Shown here: one piece after another, positions 1 through 8,544 of the stretch
How positions within the stretch are numbered: the stretch's first letter is position 1
Layout: each line of letters begins with the position of its first letter
NCBI GenBank assembly: GCA_038246255.1
Contig: JBBRWC010000002.1
Coordinates: 1-64,000 of the forward strand
Direction: 5' to 3'
DNA: 64,000 nt
Source: RI-242 sp038246255
Lineage (GTDB): Bacteria; Planctomycetota; UBA1135; GCA-002686595
Position numbers and translations under genes: made by a program
Notes under the pieces: generated by a model
Seen by the model: the letters and a program-made list of their open reading frames with translations, nothing else
Told to the model about the DNA's origin: nothing
Databases searched by the model: none

Positions 1-1596
1 CGTGGCGCCGAGCACACCCAACGGCACTGGCGCTTCGAGCCGACTCGTGTGGTCCGCGCGCAGCACCGTGCGCTCTCCGAAACCGTCGGGGAACGGACTC
101 TCGAAGTCGGGATCGCCCTCGGTGCGGTCGTACACGCCGATCGAAGTCGACGATCCGTGGAGGAGCGGCGCGATGCCGAGGTCGGCGATCGGCACACGCT
201 GGTGCTCGCGCAGCGCGGAGGGGAACGACTGAACCTCCGTGCGGAAGCTGTCGAGCGTGCCTCCGAAGGTCGCGCTCGTGTAGTCCGCGCCGTCGGCTTT
301 GCGCCAGTGCAGGTACGACCGCCGCTCCGCAAAGCGCAAATACTCGTCTTCAAAGAACTCGGATTGCACACCGGGGTCCGTCTGGACGCTGACGGCAAGG
401 TCGACCCACTCGTCGCGCTCGAGTTGGTAGCGGCCACGGGATCGAAACCACGCGCGCAGATCTGAACGGTCACCTTCGGGCACACGCACGAGGCCTTTGT
501 CCTCGCTGGTGTCGGGGACTAGGCCAAGATCGCTGTTCCACTCGTAGACGCCGGGGGAGCGCAGACGAAGACCGAAGTCGAGCAGCAGTCCGCGGGAGCC
601 CAGGTAGGAAGCGGAGAGGCGCAAACGCGCGCGGAAGTTCTCTGGATCACCCCGCAGGATGCGGTTGACGCGATCGCCGATCTCTTCGCGGATGTCGCGG
701 TTGTACTCAAGGCCCACTACCGTGCCAAAGCGCGGGTTGTTGCCGACCTGGAGCCCGCCGATCGTGAGATCGCCCTTCTCATCGATCAAACCATCGACCG
801 GCGGCAGCGGGATTTTGAGCCGCTTCCCGATCCGGATCGCGTTGCGCCGCGCGAGGACGCGCAGCGGACGATCCGGGTCGTCGGTGGGGATGAGGCGCAA
901 GCGTCCGGTCGTGATGTAGAAGTGGGGCTCCGCGAATTCGCAGGTCGTGAGCCGCGCGTCGCTGCTCGTCAGTGCACCATCGCGGGAGAGCCGCAGCCAA
1001 TCGGCCTGCACCTTGAACGCAAAGCGGCTGCCGCCGACGCGTTCGAGCAACTCGTAGTTGGCGTCCGCGATCCAGCCCAACCGATCGACCATGTCGACGT
1101 AGAGCGCGTCCGCAAACGCGGTGCGGTCCTCGCCGATGAAGTATTCGACCGGCCCTTCGAGGTAGAGCTCGCGGACGTTTGCAAGCTCTGGAATGTCCTC
1201 GATGAAGTCCCACAGCGTGCGCGCGCGCGCCTTCGTCGGGGGCTGCTCCAGGACGGTCGCACCACCCACACGCAAATCGGGCGTGCTCGCGGGTCCGCCG
1301 AGCAGATTGGCCGCGTCCTCGTCGAGCCACAGGATGGCCCATGTCGCGCGAACGGTCTCGTTGCCGCGCGCTAGGACAGGTGCGCGCAAAATGAAAAACT
1401 TCGCGTCGCCTTCGGCGCCGGAGACGAACGACGCGTAGTCGAGTCGCGAACTCGACTCTTCGGCGATCACGATTGCCTCGGGGGCATCCACCAGGCGCAC
1501 CGCGGGTTCGCTGGGTGCCACCGCGCGCACAGTTTCCGGTGCGGGATCCTGCGCCGAGGCCACACACGCGGCGGCAAAAAACGCCCAGCCGATCAC
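1..1596 (-). CDS. lptD: LPS-assembly outer-membrane protein LptD-like (partial, 3' end outside window)
   Basis: The reading frame is open from a GTG at 1596 to the left edge (532 codons), so the C-terminal part is missing. It begins with a hydrophobic, Ala-rich stretch ending in ASAQD that looks like a signal peptide. An OstA-like part follows (ATWAILWLDEDAANLL, then a segment naming an 'LYLEGPVEYF'), then a long barrel-like region with alternating hydrophobic and polar residues (RLRLSASYLGSRGLLLDFGL). LptD is the outer-membrane beta-barrel that inserts LPS. The GTG overlaps the stop of the upstream LptC/LptA-like gene by four bases (GTGA), and kdsC and kdsD lie further upstream, so the operon context fits LPS export. 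The assignment rests on this context plus the fold pattern; a related organic-solvent-tolerance barrel is the alternative. Confidence 0.7.
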   Translation of the reverse strand, partial: MIGWAFFAAACVASAQDPAPETVRAVAPSEPAVRLVDAPEAIVIAEESSSRLDYASFVSGAEGDAKFFILRAPVLARGNETVRATWAILWLDEDAANLLGGPASTPDLRVGGATVLEQPPTKARARTLWDFIEDIPELANVRELYLEGPVEYFIGEDRTAFADALYVDMVDRLGWIADANYELLERVGGSRFAFKVQADWLRLSRDGALTSSDARLTTCEFAEPHFYITTGRLRLIPTDDPDRPLRVLARRNAIRIGKRLKIPLPPVDGLIDEKGDLTIGGLQVGNNPRFGTVVGLEYNRDIREEIGDRVNRILRGDPENFRARLRLSASYLGSRGLLLDFGLRLRSPGVYEWNSDLGLVPDTSEDKGLVRVPEGDRSDLRAWFRSRGRYQLERDEWVDLAVSVQTDPGVQSEFFEDEYLRFAERRSYLHWRKADGADYTSATFGGTLDSFRTEVQSFPSALREHQRVPIADLGIAPLLHGSSTSIGVYDRTEGDPDFESPFPDGFGERTVLRADHTSRLEAPVPLGVLGAT

Positions 1597-4511
1597 CAGC
1601 CGTCGCCCCCCAAGTGGCGGTCGGCGTCGACGCGCTGGCGCCAAGTTCCCGGCCCGGAGCTGGGCAGGAGGTTGTGCGTGTCGAGCTCGATCGAATCCGC
1701 TTCCCAGATCGTGCGGCTATCGAGGAACACGGCGCGGCCGTTGGGCCCGCCTTCGAGCCGCAGACGGCGCGACCAGCCTTCGCCAATCAGTTTGTTCGTC
1801 AGTGCGCGTTGACCTTCGGAGAAATCCACGACGACGTTGCCTTCCGCGATCAGCTCTTCGAACGGTGCGGCGGCCTTGCCGGAACCGCTCCGCGCCAAGA
1901 GTTCGGCGCGGTCGCTGGTCAGCGACCACGGCCGACCGCGTGCCGTTTGCCCATCGAAGCGGCAGTTGCCGAACATCCGCATGCGGCCGGTTTCGGCGAC
2001 GAGGCGATTCGCAGAGGCCTCGATCCGCGGTGCGATCACTGCCGTCACGTCCTCCGCGCTCGCTTCCGCGCCCAAGTCAGGGAGGCGGATGCGCGGATAC
2101 CAGGCTTCGATCCGCTCGGCTTCGAACTCAAGCGCCGCGGCATCCAAGTCGAAGGGCTGTTCGCCGTCGGGGAGGCGACCAAATGCGATCACCCGCTCAC
2201 CCGGCCGCGGCTCGAGCCGGCCCGTGCCCGTGTGGTCGAGGATCAACCGGTCACCCGAACCGGTGATGCCATCTTGACCCAATCGCCCAAGCTCGACTCC
2301 GCCGGTCGCGATCAACTGCCCGCGTGGATCGATCGGTTCGTCGTCGGGGCCGAGGCCGAGGTCGGACGATTCCGCGAGCACTTCATCGGCGCGCAGGCGG
2401 AACTCGCCGGCCTGCATGTCGAGGTTCGCGCGCACTCCCCCGCGCGCTGCGAAGTAAGTCGTCCCCGCCTGGGCGTCGCGCGTCGGGCCCGGCGCACGCT
2501 CGATCCGCAGCGTTTGGCAATTCACTGCGTAGCGCGCATTCGCTGCAACGAAGGAGGCCTCGACGCCGCCACTGGCGTCCAATACCACGGGCGCTGCCGT
2601 GGCGGAGCGCTCGTCGTCGGGCAAACCGGTCACGACCAGCGTCTGTGCGCGCACCCGGCCCTGCAACGTCGGCACGTCGAGACGCGCATCCACGTCGCCA
2701 TGCGCGGTCAGCGCATCGCCGGAGCGCTCGATGGACTGCGCCCGGACTTCACCTTGGGTGGAGGTGTAGGTCGCGAGCGCCAGTTCCCCGTCGCCAAATA
2801 GTTGCGCGTCGCGCGGAGACGTCGCAACGAGCCGCTCCCCACGCAGGAAGTTGTCGTCGCTCTCGACCTCCACGGCTCCCGTGGCCTCAAATGCGAGCAG
2901 GTCTTTTTCGAGGTCCGCGGTCAAGTCCTCGATCCGATCGGCGCGCGCGAACAATCGGCGCTCGCCGCTCCAATCGAGGTCGACACCGCGTGCGACGGGC
3001 ACGCTCCACGTATCGTCGTCGAAACTGAAATCGAGGCCGTCGCGCGCGAGCACACCGAGCCGCGTTCCATCCTCGCGCTCGCCACGCAGCACACCTGGGC
3101 CCGTGGCCGCAAGATGCAGTTCGCGCTCGTTGCCACGCCCGCGCAGCTCCGGCGTTTCCAGCGTCCAACCCTCGCGGGTCACTTCGACGTCGCCCCACGC
3201 TCGGAACGACAAGCCCTCGCCATCCGCATCCGATGCAGCGGATGCTGCACCTTCATTCCCGGCGCTACCGTCATTCTCGGCGCTACCGTCATTCCCGGCG
3301 CTACCGTCATTCCCGGCGCTACCGTCATTCCCGACGCTACCGCTGATGCCACCCGCAGCCCAAAGTTCGGAGCCCTCCCAGCGCAGTTCCGCTGGACCTG
3401 CAACTTGGAAACGGCGCTCGGGCCGCCAGGAAAGGGTCATAGGGCCACGCCCCCATACCTCGATACGCACCTCGTCCTCCAGGTCGGTGCCCGGCGGCGA
3501 AACGAGCAACGCACCGCGCGGATTGCCGGTGAGGGTCGCGTTGGAGAGCTGCGCTTCGGCGTCCAACGCAAAACGCGCCGATTCGGCGCGGAAGACGTTG
3601 CCGCGGGAGCGCAGTACGACGTCGCGTGTGGCTTCGAGGTTCTCGAAGACGAGCACGTCGCCCTCCGCGCCGCTTTGGCGGGCGCGGATCTCGATGCGTT
3701 CTCCGCTCAACACCAACGGTTCTTCACCCTTCACCGTCAGTACGGCCTTGCGCAGCGCGACCACACGCAGCGCGCCATCCTCGATCTGTTCGAACGATAG
3801 GTTGCCTTCGCATTGCAGCGTGGCGTCGAGCCGCAGCTTGCCGTCGCCCGTACTGCCGCCCATGTCGTCGCCCGCGACGGGGGAATCCTCCTTCGGCACG
3901 CGGATTTCGAGACGGCCTTCGCGCTGGAAATCAAGTCGACCGCGGATCTCGTCCGCCAGCAGGCCGACGCCGCGGGCGTCGAGGCCGACACCTTCGATGC
4001 GTGCCGGACCGTCCGTTTCGAAACGCCGCGCTTCGAGATCGCCATCGAGGCGTGCGGCGCTGAGGGTCAGCGGAAGCAAACGCGACCCCGCTTCGGCACG
4101 CAGAACGGCGTCCTCGAATTGGATGGTGTCCGAAAGCCGTGGTTGAGTGTCGCCGCCGCCAAGTGCAACTTCGATGCGCGCGCGCCGCGCTCGCAGCAGG
4201 CTGACACGCTTCAACCCGCCATCCTCATAGAACTCCATGCGCGGATCCTGGAGTATGACGCCCCCATCCTCGGAGACACCTGAGTCGGGCGCATCGATCG
4301 AAAAGCGCCGCACGCGCTCGCCACCCTCGAGGTCGTCGAAGTTGACGTAGAACAACGGACCGTTGGGCCGCAGCCGCACGTCGGAAAAATCGGCGGCCAC
4401 GTGGACCGGTCGGCGCGAGTCGACACGCGGGGTGCCGACCCGATCGAGCTGCAGCAGCACAAAGAGGCCGCTCCCGAACAGCGCCACGAAGGCGAGCACA
4501 CGCCGGATCAT
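1593..4511 (-). CDS. Very long LptC/LptA-like LPS-transport protein
   Basis: The 972-aa protein starts at ATG 4511, which overlaps the kdsC stop (ATGA); an upstream in-frame start would run into kdsC. Residues 2-21 form one membrane anchor (MIRRVLAFVALFGSGLFVL). The rest is a long run of beta-strand-rich segments of the OstA/LptC type (for example AHGDVDARLDVPTLQGRV, ATGGVELGRLG, AEGNVVVDFSEGQRALTNK). LptC is usually about 190 aa and LptA about 180 aa, so this looks like an LptC N-terminus fused to several LptA-like jellyroll repeats that could bridge the periplasm to LptD, encoded just downstream. A Gly/Asn/Ser-rich insert encoded by an 18-bp tandem repeat lies at about residues 390-420. Role in LPS transport is inferred from fold pattern and operon position. 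Confidence 0.7.
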   Translation of the reverse strand: MIRRVLAFVALFGSGLFVLLQLDRVGTPRVDSRRPVHVAADFSDVRLRPNGPLFYVNFDDLEGGERVRRFSIDAPDSGVSEDGGVILQDPRMEFYEDGGLKRVSLLRARRARIEVALGGGDTQPRLSDTIQFEDAVLRAEAGSRLLPLTLSAARLDGDLEARRFETDGPARIEGVGLDARGVGLLADEIRGRLDFQREGRLEIRVPKEDSPVAGDDMGGSTGDGKLRLDATLQCEGNLSFEQIEDGALRVVALRKAVLTVKGEEPLVLSGERIEIRARQSGAEGDVLVFENLEATRDVVLRSRGNVFRAESARFALDAEAQLSNATLTGNPRGALLVSPPGTDLEDEVRIEVWGRGPMTLSWRPERRFQVAGPAELRWEGSELWAAGGISGSVGNDGSAGNDGSAGNDGSAENDGSAGNEGAASAASDADGEGLSFRAWGDVEVTREGWTLETPELRGRGNERELHLAATGPGVLRGEREDGTRLGVLARDGLDFSFDDDTWSVPVARGVDLDWSGERRLFARADRIEDLTADLEKDLLAFEATGAVEVESDDNFLRGERLVATSPRDAQLFGDGELALATYTSTQGEVRAQSIERSGDALTAHGDVDARLDVPTLQGRVRAQTLVVTGLPDDERSATAAPVVLDASGGVEASFVAANARYAVNCQTLRIERAPGPTRDAQAGTTYFAARGGVRANLDMQAGEFRLRADEVLAESSDLGLGPDDEPIDPRGQLIATGGVELGRLGQDGITGSGDRLILDHTGTGRLEPRPGERVIAFGRLPDGEQPFDLDAAALEFEAERIEAWYPRIRLPDLGAEASAEDVTAVIAPRIEASANRLVAETGRMRMFGNCRFDGQTARGRPWSLTSDRAELLARSGSGKAAAPFEELIAEGNVVVDFSEGQRALTNKLIGEGWSRRLRLEGGPNGRAVFLDSRTIWEADSIELDTHNLLPSSGPGTWRQRVDADRHLGGDGW
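3253..3342. repeat. 18-bp tandem repeat, 5 units, inside the LptC/LptA-like gene
   Basis: Five consecutive 18-bp units of the form tcattcccggcgctaccg with only one or two substitutions each. The unit is a multiple of three, so on the minus strand it encodes a six-residue repeat of the type GNDGSA within the LptC/LptA-like protein. This is a likely length-variable flexible linker. Confidence 0.9.
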
Positions 4512-5050
4512 CGCGTTGCCCCGACGCTCGCCGGCGGCCACTGGCCCTTCGCGCGCAGGATGCGCTCGGCGACGTCACGCACAGCGCCGTGGCCGCCGTC
4601 CCGGTGCGAAACGATCGGGCAGACCGCACGCACTTGTGGTGCCGCGTTGGCCGGACAAGCGGCGAGTCCTGCCTCCGCGAACATCAGGAGGTCCGGCAAG
4701 TCGTCGCCCATGGCGAGGGTTTCCGCGCGCGGGATGCCGTGATCCCGCTGGATCGCCGCCAGCAGCGCGTCCTTCGGGCCCGCGTGCATCACGAGTACAT
4801 CGATGCCGAGCTCTTTCGCGCGGCGCTGGGTCGCGGGCGAGCCGCGTCCGGTGATCCATGCGAGCACCACACCCGCGGACTTCAAGCGCGTGAGCGCATA
4901 CCCGTCCTGGACGTTGAAACGCTGCACTTCGAAGGGCCCCGCGGCACCGTCGCCGTACACAATGCTCCCGTCGGTGAGCGTCCCATCCACGTCGAACGCG
5001 GCAAGCCGCACGCGCGCGAGTTGGGCTTCGATGTGCGGGTCCAGGGTCAC
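4508..5050 (-). CDS. kdsC: 3-deoxy-D-manno-octulosonate 8-phosphate phosphatase (KdsC)
   Basis: A 180-aa HAD-family phosphatase, the usual KdsC length. It removes the phosphate from Kdo-8-phosphate in cytoplasmic Kdo synthesis. HAD motif I is FDVDGTLTDG (Asp20 and Asp22), motif II is the Thr in WITGRG (Thr67), motif III is Lys93 and motif IV is MGDDLPDL (Asp116, Asp120). The substrate loop after motif I (FNVQDGYALTRL) is typical of KdsC. The frame is open further upstream, but the conserved part begins at VTLDPHIEAQ, so GTG 5050 was chosen. The gene lies between kdsD and the LptC-like gene, as in many Gram-negative Kdo/Lpt operons. Confidence in the family is high; the exact start is less sure. 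Confidence 0.88.
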   Translation of the reverse strand: MTLDPHIEAQLARVRLAAFDVDGTLTDGSIVYGDGAAGPFEVQRFNVQDGYALTRLKSAGVVLAWITGRGSPATQRRAKELGIDVLVMHAGPKDALLAAIQRDHGIPRAETLAMGDDLPDLLMFAEAGLAACPANAAPQVRAVCPIVSHRDGGHGAVRDVAERILRAKGQWPPASVGATR

Positions 5051-5201
5051 GGCGCACAGTGTCGCGGGGAAGGGGTCGACGAGTCCACGGCCGACACCCG
5101 CGGTGGCACTGCGGCACCCGCGTTTTCCCGCGCTGACGCAGCGCGGGAGAACGCGGACCCTCCGCCGAGCCCCAGCCCGCGAACGGAGTCCTGTGCCTTG
5201 G

Positions 5202-6278
5202 TCACACGCCGAGGTCCAGCACGTCCTGCACGTCAACGAGGCCAATCGGACGCCCGTCGCCGTCGACGACCGGAAGTTGGTCTTTGCGGTGCTCCCGAAG
5301 CAGCGCCATCGCTTCCTCGACGAGCTGGTCCGGCCGCGCGACCCGCGGGCTCTTGCCCATGTGGTCGTCCACGCGGGCGTCGTTGGGCCGCGTTTCGACC
5401 CGATCGAGGAGGCGTCGCAGATCGCCGTCCGTGAAAATGCCGACGAGCCGACCGTCCCCGTCGACGATCAGCGCGGCCCCGGGTCGACCGGGCGTCCGGT
5501 TGGTGACTTCCAGGACCTCGCGGATGGTGCTGCCCGCGCGCGCGAGCGGCAGTTGGTCGCCCCGGCGCATGATTTCATCGACGCGCAGCAGTCGGCGACC
5601 CAGCGCTCCCGCCGGGTGGAAGAGCGCATAGTCCTCCCGGCTGAACCCCCGATCGGACAGCACTACCATCGCCAGCGCGTCGCCCATTGCGAGCATGGCG
5701 CTTGTGCTGGCGGTCGGCGCGAGGCCAAGGGGGCAGGCCTCGTCGAGGGGGCCGAGCTCAAGGACACAATCCGCATAACGCCCAAGAGTCGACTCCCGCG
5801 ACCGCGTGATGGCGATCGTCAGTGCGCCGATCCGTTTCGCCACGGGGAGCAGCGACTTGAACTCCGGCGTTTCACCCGAGTTAGACAGCGCGAGCACGAG
5901 GTCTTTGTGGCGGATGCGCCCCAGATCGCCGTGGAGCGCTTCGGCGGGATGCAGCACGAGGGACGGTGTGCCCGTGGACGCCAGCGTTGCGGAGACCTTC
6001 GCGCCGATCAGCCCGGCTTTGCCCATGCCCGTGACGACGACCATGCCTGAACACCCGAGAACGAGGTCGACGGCGCGGGAAAAATCGGCTCCCAAGCTCG
6101 CCGCGAGCGATGCCACGGCGCGGGATTCGATGCCGACCACCTCCTGCGCAGCCGCGATCCGGCGCTGGATTGCACCCGTCGCGAGCCGATCGGAGGGTTG
6201 CGCCGCGGGTCCCGGGGTGCGATGGAGTTCCCTCGGAGTCGGCTCGGCAGGGTCGGGGGGGCGCGTGGGGAGGGTCAA
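5202..6278 (-). CDS. kdsD: Arabinose-5-phosphate isomerase (KdsD/KpsF/GutQ family)
   Basis: The enzyme interconverts ribulose-5-phosphate and arabinose-5-phosphate, the first committed step to Kdo. A SIS sugar-isomerase domain comes first (VVVTGMGKAGLIGAKVSATL, HGDLGRI, ALSNSGETPE), followed by a pair of CBS domains (GIFTDGDLRRLL and DQLPVVDGDGRPIGLVDVQD), which is the standard KdsD order. The only plausible start ahead of the conserved part is TTG 6278, giving 358 aa against about 328 aa in E. coli, so about 25 residues at the N-terminus are uncertain. An in-frame GTG at 6140 falls inside the conserved helix and would be too short. It leads the operon with kdsC and the Lpt genes. Confidence 0.88.
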   Translation of the reverse strand: MTLPTRPPDPAEPTPRELHRTPGPAAQPSDRLATGAIQRRIAAAQEVVGIESRAVASLAASLGADFSRAVDLVLGCSGMVVVTGMGKAGLIGAKVSATLASTGTPSLVLHPAEALHGDLGRIRHKDLVLALSNSGETPEFKSLLPVAKRIGALTIAITRSRESTLGRYADCVLELGPLDEACPLGLAPTASTSAMLAMGDALAMVVLSDRGFSREDYALFHPAGALGRRLLRVDEIMRRGDQLPLARAGSTIREVLEVTNRTPGRPGAALIVDGDGRLVGIFTDGDLRRLLDRVETRPNDARVDDHMGKSPRVARPDQLVEEAMALLREHRKDQLPVVDGDGRPIGLVDVQDVLDLGV

Positions 6279-6395
6279 GGCAATGGGGCCGCAAAAGGCG
6301 CGCGGACTTGAGTCTAGCAGCCGCCGCGGCCCGGACTCGCGCCCTGGGGGCGGCTCTTCGTACCCTCTTTCCTCGCGCTCGAACGGGCCGATCCC

Positions 6396-7064
6396 ATGAA
6401 CCCCCTCTTCGACCAACTCGGCACACCCGGGGCCCTCGTCGTCCTCGGCCTGCTCGTCCTCAGCCTGACTTTCCACGAGGCTGCCCACGCGTTCGTGGCG
6501 TGGAAGTTGGGTGATCCCACGGCAAAGCGCCTGGGGCGGCTCACCCTGAACCCCATCCCGCACATCGACCCGATCCTGACCTTGCTGGTCCCGGCGATCC
6601 TGGTGATGACGACGGGGTTTCTGTTCGGGGGCGCCAAACCCGTGCCCGTCGACCCGCGCAACTTCAAAACACCCCACCGCTCCAACGCTCTGGTGGCGAT
6701 GGCGGGCCCTCTGTCGAACATCTTCCTCGCGTCGGTCGGAGTTCTGACCCTCAAGCTGCTCAACGAAACGGACGCGTTCCAAGGCCGGCTCTTACCCCTA
6801 ATCGTCAGCTACTTCGTCTTCTTCAACGTGCTGCTCGCGGTCTTCAACGCGCTGCCGATCCCGCCCCTCGACGGCTCGCGCGTCGTGAGTTGGCTGCTGC
6901 CCGCCACGGTCCGTCGCGGCTACGACGCGCTCGAGAGCATCGGCATCTTTTTGATCTTCGGACTGCTCATTTTCGTTCTTCCTTTCCGCGCGTTCCTGGG
7001 TCAAACGATCCATCAGGTTTCCGAGTTTCTTGGGGACGTCGTGAGCCTGTGGGGGCTCTGGTAA
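6396..7064 (+). CDS. M50-family (site-2-protease-like) membrane metalloprotease
   Basis: A 222-aa polytopic protein. Residues 27-31 are HEAAH, the HExxH zinc motif of M50 peptidases, inside the first membrane helix. The second zinc-site motif (LPIPPLDGSR) lies near residue 155. There is no PDZ domain, so it belongs to the short group of intramembrane proteases that cleave substrates within the bilayer. It starts 117 bp from the divergent kdsD start and ends 2 bp before the GTG of scpA. A short M50 protease next to scpA is a common arrangement in other phyla, and the two are probably co-transcribed. The substrate is unknown. Confidence 0.85.
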   Translation: MNPLFDQLGTPGALVVLGLLVLSLTFHEAAHAFVAWKLGDPTAKRLGRLTLNPIPHIDPILTLLVPAILVMTTGFLFGGAKPVPVDPRNFKTPHRSNALVAMAGPLSNIFLASVGVLTLKLLNETDAFQGRLLPLIVSYFVFFNVLLAVFNALPIPPLDGSRVVSWLLPATVRRGYDALESIGIFLIFGLLIFVLPFRAFLGQTIHQVSEFLGDVVSLWGLW

Positions 7065-7066
7065 GC

Positions 7067-8107
7067 GTGGTGGCCAAAACGCGGGATCACGGCGCGGATG
7101 AAGCCCGCGATCCGGAAATCGCCGAGGGTGGCTTCACCGTCACCGTCGATCGGGTGTTCGCCGGTCCGCTGGACCTGCTCTTGCACCTTGTGCGCGAGCA
7201 GGAAGTCGAGATCCACGAAATCGAGATCAGCGCGATCCTGCGCGGTTTCCTGCGGCACCTCAAGGACATCGAGAAGCTCGACATCGAGCACGCCGGCGAC
7301 TTCGTGTTGATGGCGGCGACGTTGATGGCGATCAAGGCGCGCTCGCTGCTGCCGCGCGAGGAAATGGACCTGGCGACGGAACTCGACCCGCGCGACGAGC
7401 TGATCCAGCGCCTCGTCGAGTACCGCAAGTTCCGCGCGGCGTCCGAACGACTCGAGGGGCTCCTCGGGGCGCGCGAGCGCCTGTTCGAGCGCGGCTGGCG
7501 ACCAGCGGATCCGGGCGGTGAGGTCGAGCGCACCTTGGACCTCGGCGAGCTGACCGCCTGGGATTTGCTCGGCACCTGGTCGCGGCTCGTGCGCGAAACG
7601 CTCGTCAATCGGCCGCACCGCGTCGTTTCCGAGGGGCGTCCGATTCGCTTTTATGTCGATCGGCTCGTCGAGCGCCTGCGGGAACGGGGTCGCGTCGAGC
7701 TCCTCGCATTGGTGCGCGCCGAGCGCGGAGACTCCGACGGTCGCGAGTACCTGATCGGCTCGTTCGTCGCGGTGCTCGAGCTCGCCAAACTGGGCCTCGT
7801 CGGTGTCCATCAGGACGATCCGCGCGGCGAGCTTTCGATCGAACTCAAGGACGGTTTGGCGCTCGACCTCGACCAGGTGCTGTCGGAGGCCAAGCTGGAC
7901 GAGGAGCTCGACGCCGAAGTCGATCCGGAGCGCCAGGCCGCGGCCGAGGCCCAGCTCGACGCCCTCGGACTCGATCCAACGCTCGACGGCGACGAAACTG
8001 CGCGCGCGGGGGGGCGCGCGGCGGGTTCTGATGACCCGAACGGTGACCCGCGAGGCGCTCCCAGCCGCAATTCCGAGGGAACCCCCGCGGATACGCTTCA
8101 ACCCTAG
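7067..8107 (+). CDS. scpA: Segregation and condensation protein A (ScpA, kleisin)
   Basis: ScpA is the kleisin subunit that closes the SMC-ScpA-ScpB condensin ring during chromosome segregation. The N-terminal SMC-head-binding domain is clear (FAGPLDLLLHLVREQEVEIH, then DFVLMAATLMAIKARSLLP). The C-terminal winged-helix part is also present (SFVAVLELAKLGLVGVHQDD). The total of 346 aa is longer than the usual 230-280 because of a low-complexity acidic/Ala tail from about residue 285. GTG 7067 or the adjacent GTG 7070 is the start; both lie just after the M50 stop. ScpB and Smc are not in the window. Confidence 0.9.
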   Translation: MVAKTRDHGADEARDPEIAEGGFTVTVDRVFAGPLDLLLHLVREQEVEIHEIEISAILRGFLRHLKDIEKLDIEHAGDFVLMAATLMAIKARSLLPREEMDLATELDPRDELIQRLVEYRKFRAASERLEGLLGARERLFERGWRPADPGGEVERTLDLGELTAWDLLGTWSRLVRETLVNRPHRVVSEGRPIRFYVDRLVERLRERGRVELLALVRAERGDSDGREYLIGSFVAVLELAKLGLVGVHQDDPRGELSIELKDGLALDLDQVLSEAKLDEELDAEVDPERQAAAEAQLDALGLDPTLDGDETARAGGRAAGSDDPNGDPRGAPSRNSEGTPADTLQP

Positions 8108-8204
8108 GGTGGCCGTACCGGCGATGCCCGGTATCCTGGCTGCCCCGAAGTCCGGGCGCCCGCCCTGGAATTTGCCCGCCCCTCGCTCCAAAGAGAGTCC
8201 CATC

Positions 8205-8528
8205 ATGAGCCAAGCCGCCGAAGTGACCGACAGCCAGTGGGAGACGACCGTTCTGCACAGCGAGGTGCCGGTGTTCGTCGATTTTTGGGCCGAGTGGTGC
8301 GCACCCTGCCGCGCGATGTCGCCGTACGTCGACAAGCTTGCGGGGGAGTACGGCGCCAAGGTGAAGGTCCTGAAGATCAACACCTCGGACAACAGCGAGG
8401 TGCCGGCGCGCTACGGCATCACCGCGATCCCGACGTTCCTGATCATCAAGGGTGGGCAGGTCGTGAAGCAGCTCGTTGGCAGCCAGTCCTACGCGAACCT
8501 GAAGGCGGCCGTCGACGCCACCCTCTAG
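8205..8528 (+). CDS. trxA: Thioredoxin
   Basis: A 107-aa single-domain thioredoxin, full family length. The active site is WCAPC (Cys32, Cys35), a variant of WCGPC with Ala in place of Gly that is well represented among thioredoxins. The cis-Pro loop (ITAIPTFLIIKGGQ) and the buried Asp26 in FVDFWAEW are present. A GAGAG stretch 9 bases before ATG 8205 is a reasonable ribosome-binding site. It reduces cytoplasmic disulfides. A 6-bp inverted repeat (taccgg/ccggta, 8116-8133) lies between scpA and this gene and may separate the transcripts. Confidence 0.95.
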   Translation: MSQAAEVTDSQWETTVLHSEVPVFVDFWAEWCAPCRAMSPYVDKLAGEYGAKVKVLKINTSDNSEVPARYGITAIPTFLIIKGGQVVKQLVGSQSYANLKAAVDATL

Positions 8529-8544
8529 GGCGCCGCTCGTTCCC

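Noticed and set aside
1473..3800. Long open frames on the plus strand opposite the LptC/LptA-like gene
   Set aside because: They are Arg/Ala/Pro-rich mirror frames of a GC-rich gene with no family features; the minus-strand frame has the membrane anchor, operon overlaps and OstA-like pattern.
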